DNA of 64,000 nt from Rudaeicoccus suwonensis (GCF_007829035.1 NZ_VIVQ01000001.1:1984001-2048000), one strand, 5' to 3'; shown: positions 38,691-47,432, numbered from the stretch's first letter. Numbers and translations: made by a program. The notes: generated by a model not told the origin, from the sequence alone.

Positions 38691-39700
38691 TCATGTACGC
38701 GCCCGGTGATGTTCGTGTCGAGGACCGGCCGGACCCGAGAATCGAGCAGCCGACCGACGCGATCATCCGCCTGGCCGCCACCTGCGTGTGTGGCTCTGAC
38801 CTGTGGCCCTACCGCGGCACCGACCAGCTCGACGGCCCCGCGCCGATGGGGCACGAGTACGTCGGTGTGGTCGAAGAAATCGGCTCGCAGGTCAAGAACG
38901 TCAAGCCCGGTGACTTCGTGATCGGCTCGTTTTTCGCCTCCGACAACACCTGTGAGATCTGTCAAGCTGGTTACCAGTCCCGCTGCATTCACGCCGAGCT
39001 GATCGGTGCGATCGGCACGCAGGCCGAGCGGGCGCGTATCCCGCTGGCGGACGGCACTTTGGTCGCTACTCCGGCCATGCCCGACCCGGACCTGATCCCG
39101 TCCTTGCTGGCCGCCTCCGACGTGCTCGGCACTGGTTGGTTCGCTGCCGTCGCTGCCGCGGTGAAGCCCGGCAAGACCGTCGCGGTCGTCGGCGACGGCG
39201 CTGTTGGCTTGCTCGGGGTGCTGGCGGCCAAGCAGCTCGGCGCGGAGCGGATCATCGCCATGTCCCGCCATGAGTCCCGCCAACAGTTGGCTCGCACCTT
39301 TGGCGCGACCGACATCGTGACTGAACGCGGCGACGACGGCGTAGCCATCATCAAAGAGTTGACAGGCGGCTATGGCGCGCACTCGGTGATCGAGGCGGTC
39401 GGCACCCAAGAGTCGATGATGCAAGCCATCCGCGCTACCCGCCCTGGCGGGCATGTCGGCTACGTCGGCGTCTCCCACAACGTCACCCTCCCCGGAGAGG
39501 AGCTGTTCTTCTCCGGCGTCCACCTCCACGGCGGCCCCGCGCCGGTACGCCGGTACCTGCCCGAGCTGATCGACCTGATCTGGCAACGGCAAATCGAGCC
39601 CGGCAAGGTCTTTGACCTGAGACTCCCGCTCGCGGATGCCGCGGACGCTTACCGGGCAATGGACCAACGCCAAGCCATCAAGGCACTACTCCAGCCCTGA
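38678..39700 (+). CDS. Zinc-dependent alcohol dehydrogenase family protein
   Basis: 340 residues from ATG 38678, preceded by AAGGGAG. MDR fold: catalytic zinc residues in CVCGSDLW and GHEYVGVVEEIG, a structural-loop with CEICQAGYQSRC (three Cys, a Gly at the usual third position as in this subfamily), and the NAD(P) motif VVGDGAVGLLGVLAAK. It interconverts alcohols and aldehydes. Sits between the MFS exporter and the second AKR in one operon. Confidence 0.92.
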   Translation: MHGVVMYAPGDVRVEDRPDPRIEQPTDAIIRLAATCVCGSDLWPYRGTDQLDGPAPMGHEYVGVVEEIGSQVKNVKPGDFVIGSFFASDNTCEICQAGYQSRCIHAELIGAIGTQAERARIPLADGTLVATPAMPDPDLIPSLLAASDVLGTGWFAAVAAAVKPGKTVAVVGDGAVGLLGVLAAKQLGAERIIAMSRHESRQQLARTFGATDIVTERGDDGVAIIKELTGGYGAHSVIEAVGTQESMMQAIRATRPGGHVGYVGVSHNVTLPGEELFFSGVHLHGGPAPVRRYLPELIDLIWQRQIEPGKVFDLRLPLADAADAYRAMDQRQAIKALLQP

Positions 39701-39753
39701 CCTCGCCCGCACCACTAACGCACTCACGACAGAGAAAGAAGCAGAAGCAACAA

Positions 39754-40734
39754 ATGGACTACACACACCTAGGACGCTCAGGTCTGCTGGTAAGCAGAGT
39801 CGCGCTGGGCACCATGAACTTCGGTGACGCCACCGACGAGGACACCAGCTTTCGGATCATGGACCTCGCGGTTGACCAAGGCATCAACTTCTTCGACTCC
39901 GCCGACGTGTACGGCGGACCGCAATCCCCCGACATGGCGCAGGGATACGGAACCTCAGAGGAAATCATCGGCCGGTGGCTCAAGCGCTCCGGCCACCGCG
40001 ACGACATCGTGATCGCCACCAAGGTGTACCAGCCGATGGGACTCGGACCTAACGACCGGCGCTTGTCCGCCTACCACATCAAACGGGCCTGCGAGGCCAG
40101 CCTGCGGCGGCTGCAAACCGATCACATCGACCTCTACCAGATGCACCACATCGACCGGGCAACCCCCTGGGAGGAAATCTGGCAGGCAATGGAACAACTG
40201 ATCGCCGAAGGGAAGATCACCTACGTCGGGTCCAGCAACTTCGCCGGCTGGGACATCGCGACCGCTCAGATGATCGCGCGGTCACGGAACTTCCTTGGCC
40301 TGGTATCCGAGCAGAGCCTGTACAACCTCACCAACCGAGCCGTAGAGCAGGAACTGGTCCCCGCGCTTTCCTACTTCGGCATCGGCCTGATCCCCTGGAG
40401 CCCACTCGCCGCCGGGCTACTCGCCGTCACGCCTGACGCCGACTCGGTGCGTCGCAAGGCACCGCAGGTCCAGGCACAAGCAAAAGAGCACGCCGACCAG
40501 CTCGCCGCCTACCAGAAGCTCTGCAACCAACTTGGCCGTACCCCTGCGGAGGTAGCCCTGGCGTGGCTGCTGCACCAGCCGGTCGTACCCGCGATCATCT
40601 CCGGCCCCCGCACTCCCGAACAACTCCAAGCCAACCTGCACGTGGCCTCCATCGAACTCGATACCGACACCCTCACCGAACTCGACCGCATCTGGCCCGG
40701 CCCCGGCCAAGCGCCACAGTCCTACGCCTGGTAG
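39754..40734 (+). CDS. Aldo/keto reductase (YhdN/general stress type)
   Basis: 326 residues from ATG 39754. Tetrad residues: Asp and Tyr in FFDSADVYGG, Lys in IATKVY, His in LYQMHHID; the C-terminal cofactor site is at GPRTPEQLQANL. This is the beta-subunit/GSP69-like AKR group. It follows the ADH gene by 53 bp in the same operon and differs clearly from the other AKR of this block. Confidence 0.93.
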   Translation: MDYTHLGRSGLLVSRVALGTMNFGDATDEDTSFRIMDLAVDQGINFFDSADVYGGPQSPDMAQGYGTSEEIIGRWLKRSGHRDDIVIATKVYQPMGLGPNDRRLSAYHIKRACEASLRRLQTDHIDLYQMHHIDRATPWEEIWQAMEQLIAEGKITYVGSSNFAGWDIATAQMIARSRNFLGLVSEQSLYNLTNRAVEQELVPALSYFGIGLIPWSPLAAGLLAVTPDADSVRRKAPQVQAQAKEHADQLAAYQKLCNQLGRTPAEVALAWLLHQPVVPAIISGPRTPEQLQANLHVASIELDTDTLTELDRIWPGPGQAPQSYAW

Positions 40735-40778
40735 TGAGCGCTAAGCCACAAGATGCCCCCTCGACCCCAAGCAATGCA

Positions 40779-41219
40779 ATGAAAGGAAGCTGTCGTACAG
40801 AGTCAAAGCCAACGCCGAATGATGCTGACGCTCAAGCCGTTGGGTGCGAGGGTCATAGCGTCTTGAACTCACCGCACGGTGTGGTCCGTGGTCACGTCGT
40901 CGCTGCGGTCAAGTTGTTGCGTGATCGTCTGGCGGAGCCGTGGACGCTCAATGGACTGGCTGAGGAAGTGCATCTGTCTCGCTCTCAGCTCAAGCGTGCG
41001 TTCGTGACGACGGTTGGGATGAGCCCGATGGCCTACCTTCGCCAGATGCGCCTCCGTCGCCTCGCCAAGTTGCTGGCGACGACTGACCTGTCGGTCGCTG
41101 AGGCAGCCCGTCAGGCCGGGTGGACCGACCCGGATTACGCGAGCCGCTGTTTCCACGCCGACTACGGCATCTCTCCCACCGAATACCGCCGTCGGCAGAC
41201 GCGATCGCCCCTCGGGTAG
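40779..41219 (+). CDS. AraC-type DNA-binding protein, copy 1
   Basis: 146 residues from ATG 40779. After a variable 45-residue N-terminus comes a full AraC/XylS C-terminal double-HTH domain (WTLNGLAEEVHLSRSQLKR, SVAEAARQAGWTDPDYASR). No ligand-binding domain is present. The domain is encoded by DNA nearly identical to the second copy at 48982-49404: six single-base differences between 40921 and 41168, all silent. It closes cargo block 1, 45 bp after the AKR gene. Confidence 0.88.
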   Translation: MKGSCRTESKPTPNDADAQAVGCEGHSVLNSPHGVVRGHVVAAVKLLRDRLAEPWTLNGLAEEVHLSRSQLKRAFVTTVGMSPMAYLRQMRLRRLAKLLATTDLSVAEAARQAGWTDPDYASRCFHADYGISPTEYRRRQTRSPLG

Positions 41220-41269
41220 TAGGCGGTAGCGCTACGCCAGGACCCTGCCGACAGCAACGCTGATTGTGG

Positions 41270-41644
41270 TCAGGTGGCTGCGGGGCCGATGTGGTCGGCG
41301 GCGATGACGATCGCGACCTCCGCGTCGTCCAGCGCTTGGTCGATCTCGGCCATGTGCTCGGGGTCCTCGGAGAGCCGATCACGAGTGGCGACAACGCAGT
41401 AGCCGACCCGGTAGGCAGTTACGTGGTCGAGTAGACGGTTCAGGTCGGGGCGGTCTGTGCTCATCCCGGAATAGCCGACATCCACGAACTCGTCGGCCAT
41501 CCGCAACCTGAGCCGATCGGCGGCAAGCGCAATCTGCGCCCGCTGGCACTCCATCTCGTGTGCCGCCTGGTCGGTGGTGGTGGGTGCGACGCGGATGTAG
41601 GAGACGGCGGGCAGGTCGCTCGGTGACCAGTCCTCGGCGCTCAT
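41270..41644 (-). CDS. Resolvase-like domain protein lacking the catalytic serine
   Basis: 124 residues. The fold follows the catalytic domain of serine recombinases: a YIRVA N-strand, DQAAHEMECQR, EFVDVGYSGMSTDRPDLNRLL and VVATRDRLSED. In active enzymes the first motif is YxRVS with the nucleophile Ser; here it is Ala. The Arg of DRL is kept but the next catalytic Arg (DRLxR) is Glu. There is no DNA-binding domain. Probably not a recombinase. ATG overlaps the stop of the upstream membrane-protein gene by 4 bp. Confidence 0.75.
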   Translation of the reverse strand: MSAEDWSPSDLPAVSYIRVAPTTTDQAAHEMECQRAQIALAADRLRLRMADEFVDVGYSGMSTDRPDLNRLLDHVTAYRVGYCVVATRDRLSEDPEHMAEIDQALDDAEVAIVIAADHIGPAAT

Positions 41645-42036
41645 GACGCCTGGGCGGCCGGTACGCGGGCACCCATGCGCTCGGCCTCGGGACTGGCGGT
41701 GTGGATGCGCTGCCAGTCACGTAGCAGCACCTTCTCCTGATGGCGAACCCGCAACAGACGGACCACCGAGACGGGGATCAGGACGGTGAAACGAAGGGTG
41801 TTCCAGAACCCGATGATGAAGAACAGGTTGATCCAGCCCGGCCCACCGTCCCGGACGATCGTGCCCGCGGCCACCATGACCGACCCGTAGACGACGATCC
41901 CGGCGAGGCCGACGAGCGGCCCCCATTTGAGCCCGGTGCGGGTGTGGACGCGACGGATGACGATGTTGCTCGGGCAGAACCGCTGTGCCAGGCCGTAGAG
42001 GCGGGAACTGAGTGCCCAACTGGCTGCGAAGATCAT
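41641..42036 (-). CDS. Small membrane protein of the element
   Basis: 131 residues from ATG 42034-42036, preceded by AAAGAGGG. Two hydrophobic segments at about 38-60 and 68-90 (VGLAGIVVYGSVMVAAGTIV and INLFFIIGFWNTLRFTVLIP) with a positively charged C-terminal tail. Coupled to the resolvase-like gene. No family with known function recognised; such two-helix proteins occur beside relaxase genes in actinobacterial elements. Confidence 0.7.
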   Translation of the reverse strand: MIFAASWALSSRLYGLAQRFCPSNIVIRRVHTRTGLKWGPLVGLAGIVVYGSVMVAAGTIVRDGGPGWINLFFIIGFWNTLRFTVLIPVSVVRLLRVRHQEKVLLRDWQRIHTASPEAERMGARVPAAQAS

Positions 42037-42247
42037 GACGGCCCTCTTTCTGGGTCAGACACGCCAAGGCGCGTCAGCTTGCGGGAGTGGCAGTCCAGGA
42101 AAAGAGGGCAACCCAGGCCGGAGCCGGGTGCAGCGCCGAAGCGTCGATAGATATTCTCTGCCAAGTTTCAGGATAGCGCTGCCGGTAGCGGAATGGAACC
42201 CCGTCTTGAGCTACCCAAGGTGTGCGGAGTCGAGTCGGTGCTGTCTG

Positions 42248-45200
42248 TCATCGGCTAAGCCCGCGGCCAGAGTCGATCTGCTGCTCCGGTCCACGCCGCC
42301 GCCGAGCCTCGTCGCTCCCGGTTGCTTGTGTTCGACGGGCGGCAGCGTCGGCGAGCTGGTAGTCGAGCCGCGGACCTTGACCGCTCGGTGTGGGTCCGAG
42401 CGGATCGCTGCCGGTGATTCCGTAGCGGTCGCGGTATGCCGCGACGATGCGGACCTGCTGCTGCCATGCCGCGCGCCGGGCCGGGTTGGTCGGTGGTGGT
42501 CCGAGCCTGCGCACCCACGCCTGACCTTCTTGGACGGCTTGACCGGCGAGCGCGGTGGCGCGTTGTTCGATCAGGTCTTGTAGCTCGGTGAGGGTGCGGT
42601 GCATGTCGGCGGGCATCGCCCCGGTGGCCTCGGGGATCAGCCCGGCGATGTAGCGAGGGCGACGGCGTGGCCGGGTACCGCCAGCTCGGGCGGCGGTCAA
42701 CCGGGCGAGGCGAGCGGCGAGCACGGCGGCCGGGTCGTTGGCATCGTCGAGCCCGCCTGCGCGGACCGCGCGGGACAAGAGCTGTTCGGGCTGGTGCCCT
42801 TCGGCTTCGGTGCGGCGGAGCTGCGCGATCAGCGCCCCAAACGACTCCCCGCCCACAACCGCTCGCGCCCGCTCGTCGGGAAGGCCACTGTTGCCGACGG
42901 CGGTGGCGAACCGCTGGTGCTGGGCAGCTTGGGCGACGGTCTCGTACTCAGCGGCGAGCTGGGCGATGCTCGACCACTTCTCCTGCTCGACCTCGATCGT
43001 CTCGTGCGCGGACTTCTCCGCGCCCTCGTGCTGAAGCACGCCGTAAAGGATCGTGCGGGCCGTGACGTCATCCTCGTAGCCGGGGGTGTGCTGATGTTCC
43101 TCAAGATGGGCCTCATCGGTCGCGACATACGCGACGTTGGAGAACCGGCCGCGGGTCATGGCGACATAGAACGCCTCTCGGGTCATCGAGGACGAGTGGA
43201 CGACCAAGTGCGCGGTGTCCATCGTCGCGCCCTGCGCTCTATGGGCCGTGATCGCGTAACCCAACTCGACGTGCTCGGCCACATACGCGGCGGGCAGCGT
43301 GACCCGGCCGCGTCGCCCACGCGAGCCCGGCCGCTGCACGGTCAGACTTCCGTCCTCGTGACTCTCGATGACAGTCCAGGCGTCACCGTTCTTCACCCAT
43401 CCTCTGCCGGTGGTGAGGCGGCGGTCGTTGTCGCGAGTGACGATCGTGTCGCCTCGCCCGGCAACCGTGTCATCGTGCAGGGCGACTCCTTCGACCGTGA
43501 CCTGACCGGCGAGCACCCGATCGACACGCGCTCGGTTGTTGAGGGCGGTCACGGTGTCGCTGGTCTCCGCGATCAGGATGCTCGACCGCCCCACCGCCAC
43601 ATCGGTCTGCCAGGCTCGGTAGGCGGCGTCGAGCATGTCGTCGTGGTCGCCGTCGATGATCCGGCCGTGCTCGTCGTAGAGGTCGATCACATCGGTATCG
43701 CCCCGGCGGAGGGCCAGCGAAGCGGCCTTCTCCCACTCGTTCTTGAAGCGGCGGATGTCGGCCAGCTCCGGCGCTCCATCGTCGTCGTGCGCGTTGCGGT
43801 CGCGGAAGAGTAGACCGAACGCACCACCCGCGTCCACGGCGGCGAGTTGCGCGGGGTCACCGGCCAGCAACACCTTCGCCCCTACGTCCGCGGCGTGGGT
43901 GGCGAGCTGGTCGAGCAGCATCGTCCCTGCCAAGGACGCCTCATCCACAATGACGAGCTGCCCTGCGGTCAGGTCCCAACGACCGTGATCGTGCTCGTAG
44001 AGCCACTTGGCGGTGTTCTCCGTGCTGATTTCGAGATCGCTGGCCAGGACTTCGGCGGCGGCGGCGGATGGGGCGAGGCCGATGACGCTGCCCGGCGCGC
44101 GCTCGGCCTCCCACGCCCGGCGTAGGCCGCCGAGCGCGAGCGTCTTGCCTGCTCCCGCCGGGCCGACCAACACGTCCACGGTGCGACCGGAGGTTGCGAT
44201 GCGCTCGACCACGCTGCGCTGATCGGACGACAGCACCCTGCCTTGCTCATCGGGGGAGTCTGCAACCTGAGCCGCACCGGCCTGGTCGATCGCCGGTCCG
44301 GTCGTGGCGCGAGAGAGGTCGAGCAGCCTGTCCTCAGCCGCGAGCAGAGCGGTTGACGTGTAGAGGATCGCGTGACGGGGCCGGAACACGCTGGACCCTT
44401 CCGGCCGGGTGAACGCGGCCGGGGCGGCGACCAGTTCGGGCGGTGTGAGCCGTAGCGACATGGCTTCGGCGGTGTCGGTGATGAGCCCGATGACCGCCTC
44501 CCGGTCGGTGACCGTCGCGAACCGTAGGCCCATCGTTTGCCGGGACGCCTCCGCTGACAGGTTCCACCGTCCCCAGGTCGAGCGCTTCTCCTGCACTTGC
44601 TCGACCACTGCCTGAGAGAGCGCTGCGAACTCGTCCCGGCTCACGTCCTCGGCGCTGACGATCGAGGGGTGCGCACGGTTAGCGATCAAGGCTCCTGCCC
44701 AGGCTCTTGGGTCCTGTCCGAGCACGCGGTCGGCACGGCTGCGCCACTGATCGGTCAGGTCCGCCAGTGATCCGTGTGTCTTGTCTGGACGGGTCGAGAG
44801 CGTGGCTTGCTGGCGTAGTCGCAAGATCGTCCTCGTGTCAGGGCGGTGGCCATGATCGCTGAGGTAGGTGTCGATGAGCCGGTCGGTCTCCGCGTCGATC
44901 GCCGCGCTCCGCGATGAGAACTCCGCGATCAGCTCGTCGGGCACGCCGACGATCTCCCAAGCCGGGTTCCGGTCCCGGCCGCGCTCGCGTTGCGCCCAGC
45001 CGACGCCGAGCGTGCGGGTCATGCGGTCGGCCAGCACGGCGTTGTAATGCTCGGAGATCGCGACGACGGCCTGGTGCATCGGTCGCCCGTCCAACGCCCG
45101 CCATTTGCCGTCCTCGCCCTGGACCTTGTTGCTCACGACGACGTGCGTGTGCAGCTGCGGGTCGGCGGCGCGGGAGTCGTAGTGGTCGTAGGCGGTTGCG

Positions 45201-45853
45201 ATCAGCCCGCGGGTTGCGACTTGTGCAACTCCGGCGTGTCCGACTCTGGTGGCTGCAACGTCGCGCTCCATCAGCGCAACCACGTCCGCAACCGCCTCGT
45301 GGTGCGCCGCAACGATCCGGGCTTGCACGGCTGCGTCTGCAACGGCCCATAGAGCGGACACGCTCTTGGGGACCGAGAACGTGTAGTCATACCCCGCCAC
45401 GACCCGGCGGGTGCCGCGCTCGTGTTCCTCGGCCTCGATTCGCTCGACCGCCGCCGACCGTTCAATCGGCGGGAGGTTCGGGTCCAAGTGCTCAGCCCGT
45501 TCGCTGATCCGTTCCTCGGCGGTCTTGAACTTGCTGTACGCCTGGCCCAGCGGCTCGTTGGTGACAGGATCGTGTCCCTGGCCGAGCAGACGCCGCAGAT
45601 GGTCCTCGCTCACCGTCCCGCCTGGCTGAATCCGCCGGTCGTTGGTGCCGAGGCCGTGGACGCCGGTGCCGAGCCAGTAGCCGGGCGGCGTTCCCGACGC
45701 TTCGTAATAGGCGATCAGGGGCGTGGTCAGCGGGCGGTCGTCGTCGCCGGCGGCGACGGACTGGAGTAGGTACTTGTAGCCGTCCCCGGCGGACATCACT
45801 CGCATCGAGACCGTCACGCCGGTCAGGTGCGCCGGGGTTACCTCGTGGTGCAA
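42248..45853 (-). CDS. MobF-family conjugative relaxase-helicase (TrwC/TraA type)
   Basis: Up to 1201 residues. N-terminal TrwC relaxase domain: SAGDGYKYLL holds the candidate nicking Tyr (26/28), and His224, His235 and His237 (DPQLHTHVVV) form the metal-binding triad. The RecD2-like helicase has Walker A GPAGAGKT at 564-571, Walker B LVIVDEAS near 636 and LAGDPAQLAAVDAG. The C-terminal 250 residues are Arg- and Gln-rich. The protein nicks oriT and unwinds the strand for transfer. Starts TTG 45853, GTG 45817 and ATG 45805 are all possible; none has a clear Shine-Dalgarno. Confidence 0.94.
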   Translation of the reverse strand: MHHEVTPAHLTGVTVSMRVMSAGDGYKYLLQSVAAGDDDRPLTTPLIAYYEASGTPPGYWLGTGVHGLGTNDRRIQPGGTVSEDHLRRLLGQGHDPVTNEPLGQAYSKFKTAEERISERAEHLDPNLPPIERSAAVERIEAEEHERGTRRVVAGYDYTFSVPKSVSALWAVADAAVQARIVAAHHEAVADVVALMERDVAATRVGHAGVAQVATRGLIATAYDHYDSRAADPQLHTHVVVSNKVQGEDGKWRALDGRPMHQAVVAISEHYNAVLADRMTRTLGVGWAQRERGRDRNPAWEIVGVPDELIAEFSSRSAAIDAETDRLIDTYLSDHGHRPDTRTILRLRQQATLSTRPDKTHGSLADLTDQWRSRADRVLGQDPRAWAGALIANRAHPSIVSAEDVSRDEFAALSQAVVEQVQEKRSTWGRWNLSAEASRQTMGLRFATVTDREAVIGLITDTAEAMSLRLTPPELVAAPAAFTRPEGSSVFRPRHAILYTSTALLAAEDRLLDLSRATTGPAIDQAGAAQVADSPDEQGRVLSSDQRSVVERIATSGRTVDVLVGPAGAGKTLALGGLRRAWEAERAPGSVIGLAPSAAAAEVLASDLEISTENTAKWLYEHDHGRWDLTAGQLVIVDEASLAGTMLLDQLATHAADVGAKVLLAGDPAQLAAVDAGGAFGLLFRDRNAHDDDGAPELADIRRFKNEWEKAASLALRRGDTDVIDLYDEHGRIIDGDHDDMLDAAYRAWQTDVAVGRSSILIAETSDTVTALNNRARVDRVLAGQVTVEGVALHDDTVAGRGDTIVTRDNDRRLTTGRGWVKNGDAWTVIESHEDGSLTVQRPGSRGRRGRVTLPAAYVAEHVELGYAITAHRAQGATMDTAHLVVHSSSMTREAFYVAMTRGRFSNVAYVATDEAHLEEHQHTPGYEDDVTARTILYGVLQHEGAEKSAHETIEVEQEKWSSIAQLAAEYETVAQAAQHQRFATAVGNSGLPDERARAVVGGESFGALIAQLRRTEAEGHQPEQLLSRAVRAGGLDDANDPAAVLAARLARLTAARAGGTRPRRRPRYIAGLIPEATGAMPADMHRTLTELQDLIEQRATALAGQAVQEGQAWVRRLGPPPTNPARRAAWQQQVRIVAAYRDRYGITGSDPLGPTPSGQGPRLDYQLADAAARRTQATGSDEARRRRGPEQQIDSGRGLSR

Positions 45854-45864
45854 GAGGTGTGCTA

Positions 45865-45881
45865 GGTCCAGCGGCTGGACC
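45865..45881. other. GGTCCAG-CGG-CTGGACC hairpin upstream of the relaxase, oriT candidate
   Basis: A perfect 7-bp inverted repeat with a 3-nt loop lies 11 bp before the relaxase gene, in a 215-bp stretch without genes. oriT of MobF relaxases is often next to the relaxase start and includes such repeats near the nick site. No nic consensus was recognised, so this is a position-based guess. Confidence 0.3.
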
Positions 45882-46048
45882 GGCTGGGAGGCTTGGGGGC
45901 CTAGCGGGGACGTGGTCCGCGATGCGCGCCCAGTGGTCGGGACAAGGGTCGACAGTGCCGGTCGCGCTCTCGATCTCTACGTCGAACAGTCGAGTTTGGA
46001 AGGCATCGCGGCGATGTTGCCCAGCAGCGTCACGAAACCCTGCACCAC

Positions 46049-46068
46049 GAGTGCAGTATGATGCACTC
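46049..46068 (+). promoter_or_regulatory. Palindromic operator over the -10 of the XRE-cupin gene
   Basis: GAGTGCA at 46049-46055 and TGCACTC at 46062-46068 are perfect inverted arms around GTATGA. The -10-like TATGAT (46057-46062) is inside the palindrome, and the ATG follows 6 nt later at 46069. The arrangement suggests a leaderless, autorepressed promoter, most likely bound by the XRE-cupin protein. Confidence 0.6.
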
Positions 46069-46677
46069 ATGGATAGCCATACAGCCGATCTCGCTTCAGC
46101 GATCGGAGGCAGGGTCAAGCAGGAGCGCCAGTCGCGCCATTGGACTTTGGATCAGTTGGCGTCGGTTGCGGGGGTGAGCCGCCGAATGCTCGTCAATGTT
46201 GAGCAGGGGGTGGTGAACCCGAGCGTGGGGACGTTGTTGCGGATCAGTGATGCGCTGGGGGTTGGGCTACCGGCGTTGGTCGAGCCGCCTCGGTCGCGTC
46301 CGGTGAGGCTTGTTCGTGCTGGTGAAGGGGCCGTGCTGTGGAGCGGCGAGTGCGGTGGCCGCGGGGTGTTGGTTGCTGGTACCGATCCGCCAGATGTCGT
46401 GGAGCTGTGGGATTGGACGCTGGGAGTTGGGGACCGGCACGCCAGCGAGTCGCACGCCGCCGGGACCAAGGAACTTCTCCAAGTTCTGGCGGGCAACATC
46501 ACAGTCGAGGTCGGAGGTCAGTCGATCAGTCTCGGTGTCGGTGACGCGATCCGTTTCGACGGCGATGTGCCGCATAGCTACGCCAATTCCGGTGATCTGC
46601 CAGCAAAGTTTTCGCTGGCTGTGTTCGAGCCGGGCGTTGGGTCGGGATCGACCCAGGTGGAGGTTCCCGATGTCTGA
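46069..46677 (+). CDS. XRE-family regulator with C-terminal cupin sensor
   Basis: 202 residues from ATG 46069. HTH_XRE at about 12-66 (WTLDQLASVAGVSRRMLVN, VEQGVVNPS, LLRISDALGV), then a cupin_2 domain at about 115-190 (TKELLQVLAGNITVEVGG, DAIRFDGDVPHSYAN). Proteins of this build often regulate amino-acid or polyamine metabolism and bind a small metabolite in the cupin. It leads a four-gene operon; its stop overlaps the next start by 8 bp. Confidence 0.93.
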   Translation: MDSHTADLASAIGGRVKQERQSRHWTLDQLASVAGVSRRMLVNVEQGVVNPSVGTLLRISDALGVGLPALVEPPRSRPVRLVRAGEGAVLWSGECGGRGVLVAGTDPPDVVELWDWTLGVGDRHASESHAAGTKELLQVLAGNITVEVGGQSISLGVGDAIRFDGDVPHSYANSGDLPAKFSLAVFEPGVGSGSTQVEVPDV

Positions 46678-47431
46678 TCTTGACCGGCTCAAGAGGTTCC
46701 TGTCCGGCGCCAGCGTTGACGGGGCGGTGTTCGGGCTTCGGTCGGATTACCGGGCGATGCTGGTCGCGGTTGAGGGGATCATTCCCGGTTCGAGCGATGC
46801 TATGAGCGGCGCGCTGGTTGAGACTGCGCAGGCTGCGGCCCGTGAGATGTTGCGTAATCGTCCGGTGGAGGACGTCGAGCACGTGGCGGCGTGGCGAGAG
46901 GCGTATCGGGCGTTTGGAGCCAAGCCGCAGCGCACCCGCAACAGCCTGGAAGCACTACTACGACGCGCCGCGACCGAATCAGGGCTGCCACGAGTCAACC
47001 GGCTCACCGATGTGTACAACGCGATCTCGGTACTGCACCAACTACCCCTCGGCGGAGAGGACCTGAGCAGATATGACGCCGCGCCGCGGTTAATCCGAGC
47101 CACCGGCAGCGAGCCGTTCTCCACGGTCGCCAACGGTGAGACGGTGATCGATTACCCCGATCCTGGCGAGGTGGTGTGGTGCGACGACGGTGGCGTCACT
47201 TGCCGACGTTGGAACTGGCGTCAGACGCGCCGCACCCAACTGACCGACGAGACGAGTACGGCGCTGTTCATCCTCGACGCCCTGGCCCCGCTGAGCGACG
47301 CGGCGCTGACGGCCGCGGCTGATGATCTGGTCGGGCATCTGGCTCGGCTGGGACCCGACGTGCAATCCGTTCGCCGGTTGATCGCAGCGCCAGGCCACCC
47401 GGCTGGTGCCATAACGACAGAAGGAGACTGA
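46670..47431 (+). CDS. Stand-alone B3/B4 domain protein (PheRS beta editing-domain relative)
   Basis: 253 residues from ATG 46670. YRAFGAKPQRTRNSLEALLR, SGLPRVNRLTDVYNAISV and IDYPDPGEVVWCDD are conserved features of the B3/B4 domain, which in phenylalanyl-tRNA synthetase beta hydrolyses mischarged Tyr-tRNA(Phe). Stand-alone relatives are widespread; their substrates are mostly unproven. No synthetase domains are attached. Translation is coupled to the XRE-cupin gene, and the PaiB gene starts 1 bp after its stop. Confidence 0.88.
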   Translation: MSDLDRLKRFLSGASVDGAVFGLRSDYRAMLVAVEGIIPGSSDAMSGALVETAQAAAREMLRNRPVEDVEHVAAWREAYRAFGAKPQRTRNSLEALLRRAATESGLPRVNRLTDVYNAISVLHQLPLGGEDLSRYDAAPRLIRATGSEPFSTVANGETVIDYPDPGEVVWCDDGGVTCRRWNWRQTRRTQLTDETSTALFILDALAPLSDAALTAAADDLVGHLARLGPDVQSVRRLIAAPGHPAGAITTEGD

Positions 47432-47432
47432 C

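Noticed and set aside
37365-39673. Long minus-strand frames opposite the MFS and alcohol dehydrogenase genes
   Set aside because: Both plus-strand proteins have clear families; the antisense products are Arg/His/Pro-rich without recognisable folds.
41270-41644. The element's integrase
   Set aside because: Only a catalytic-domain-sized protein, lacking the nucleophile Ser and any DNA-binding domain; an active integrase must be elsewhere.
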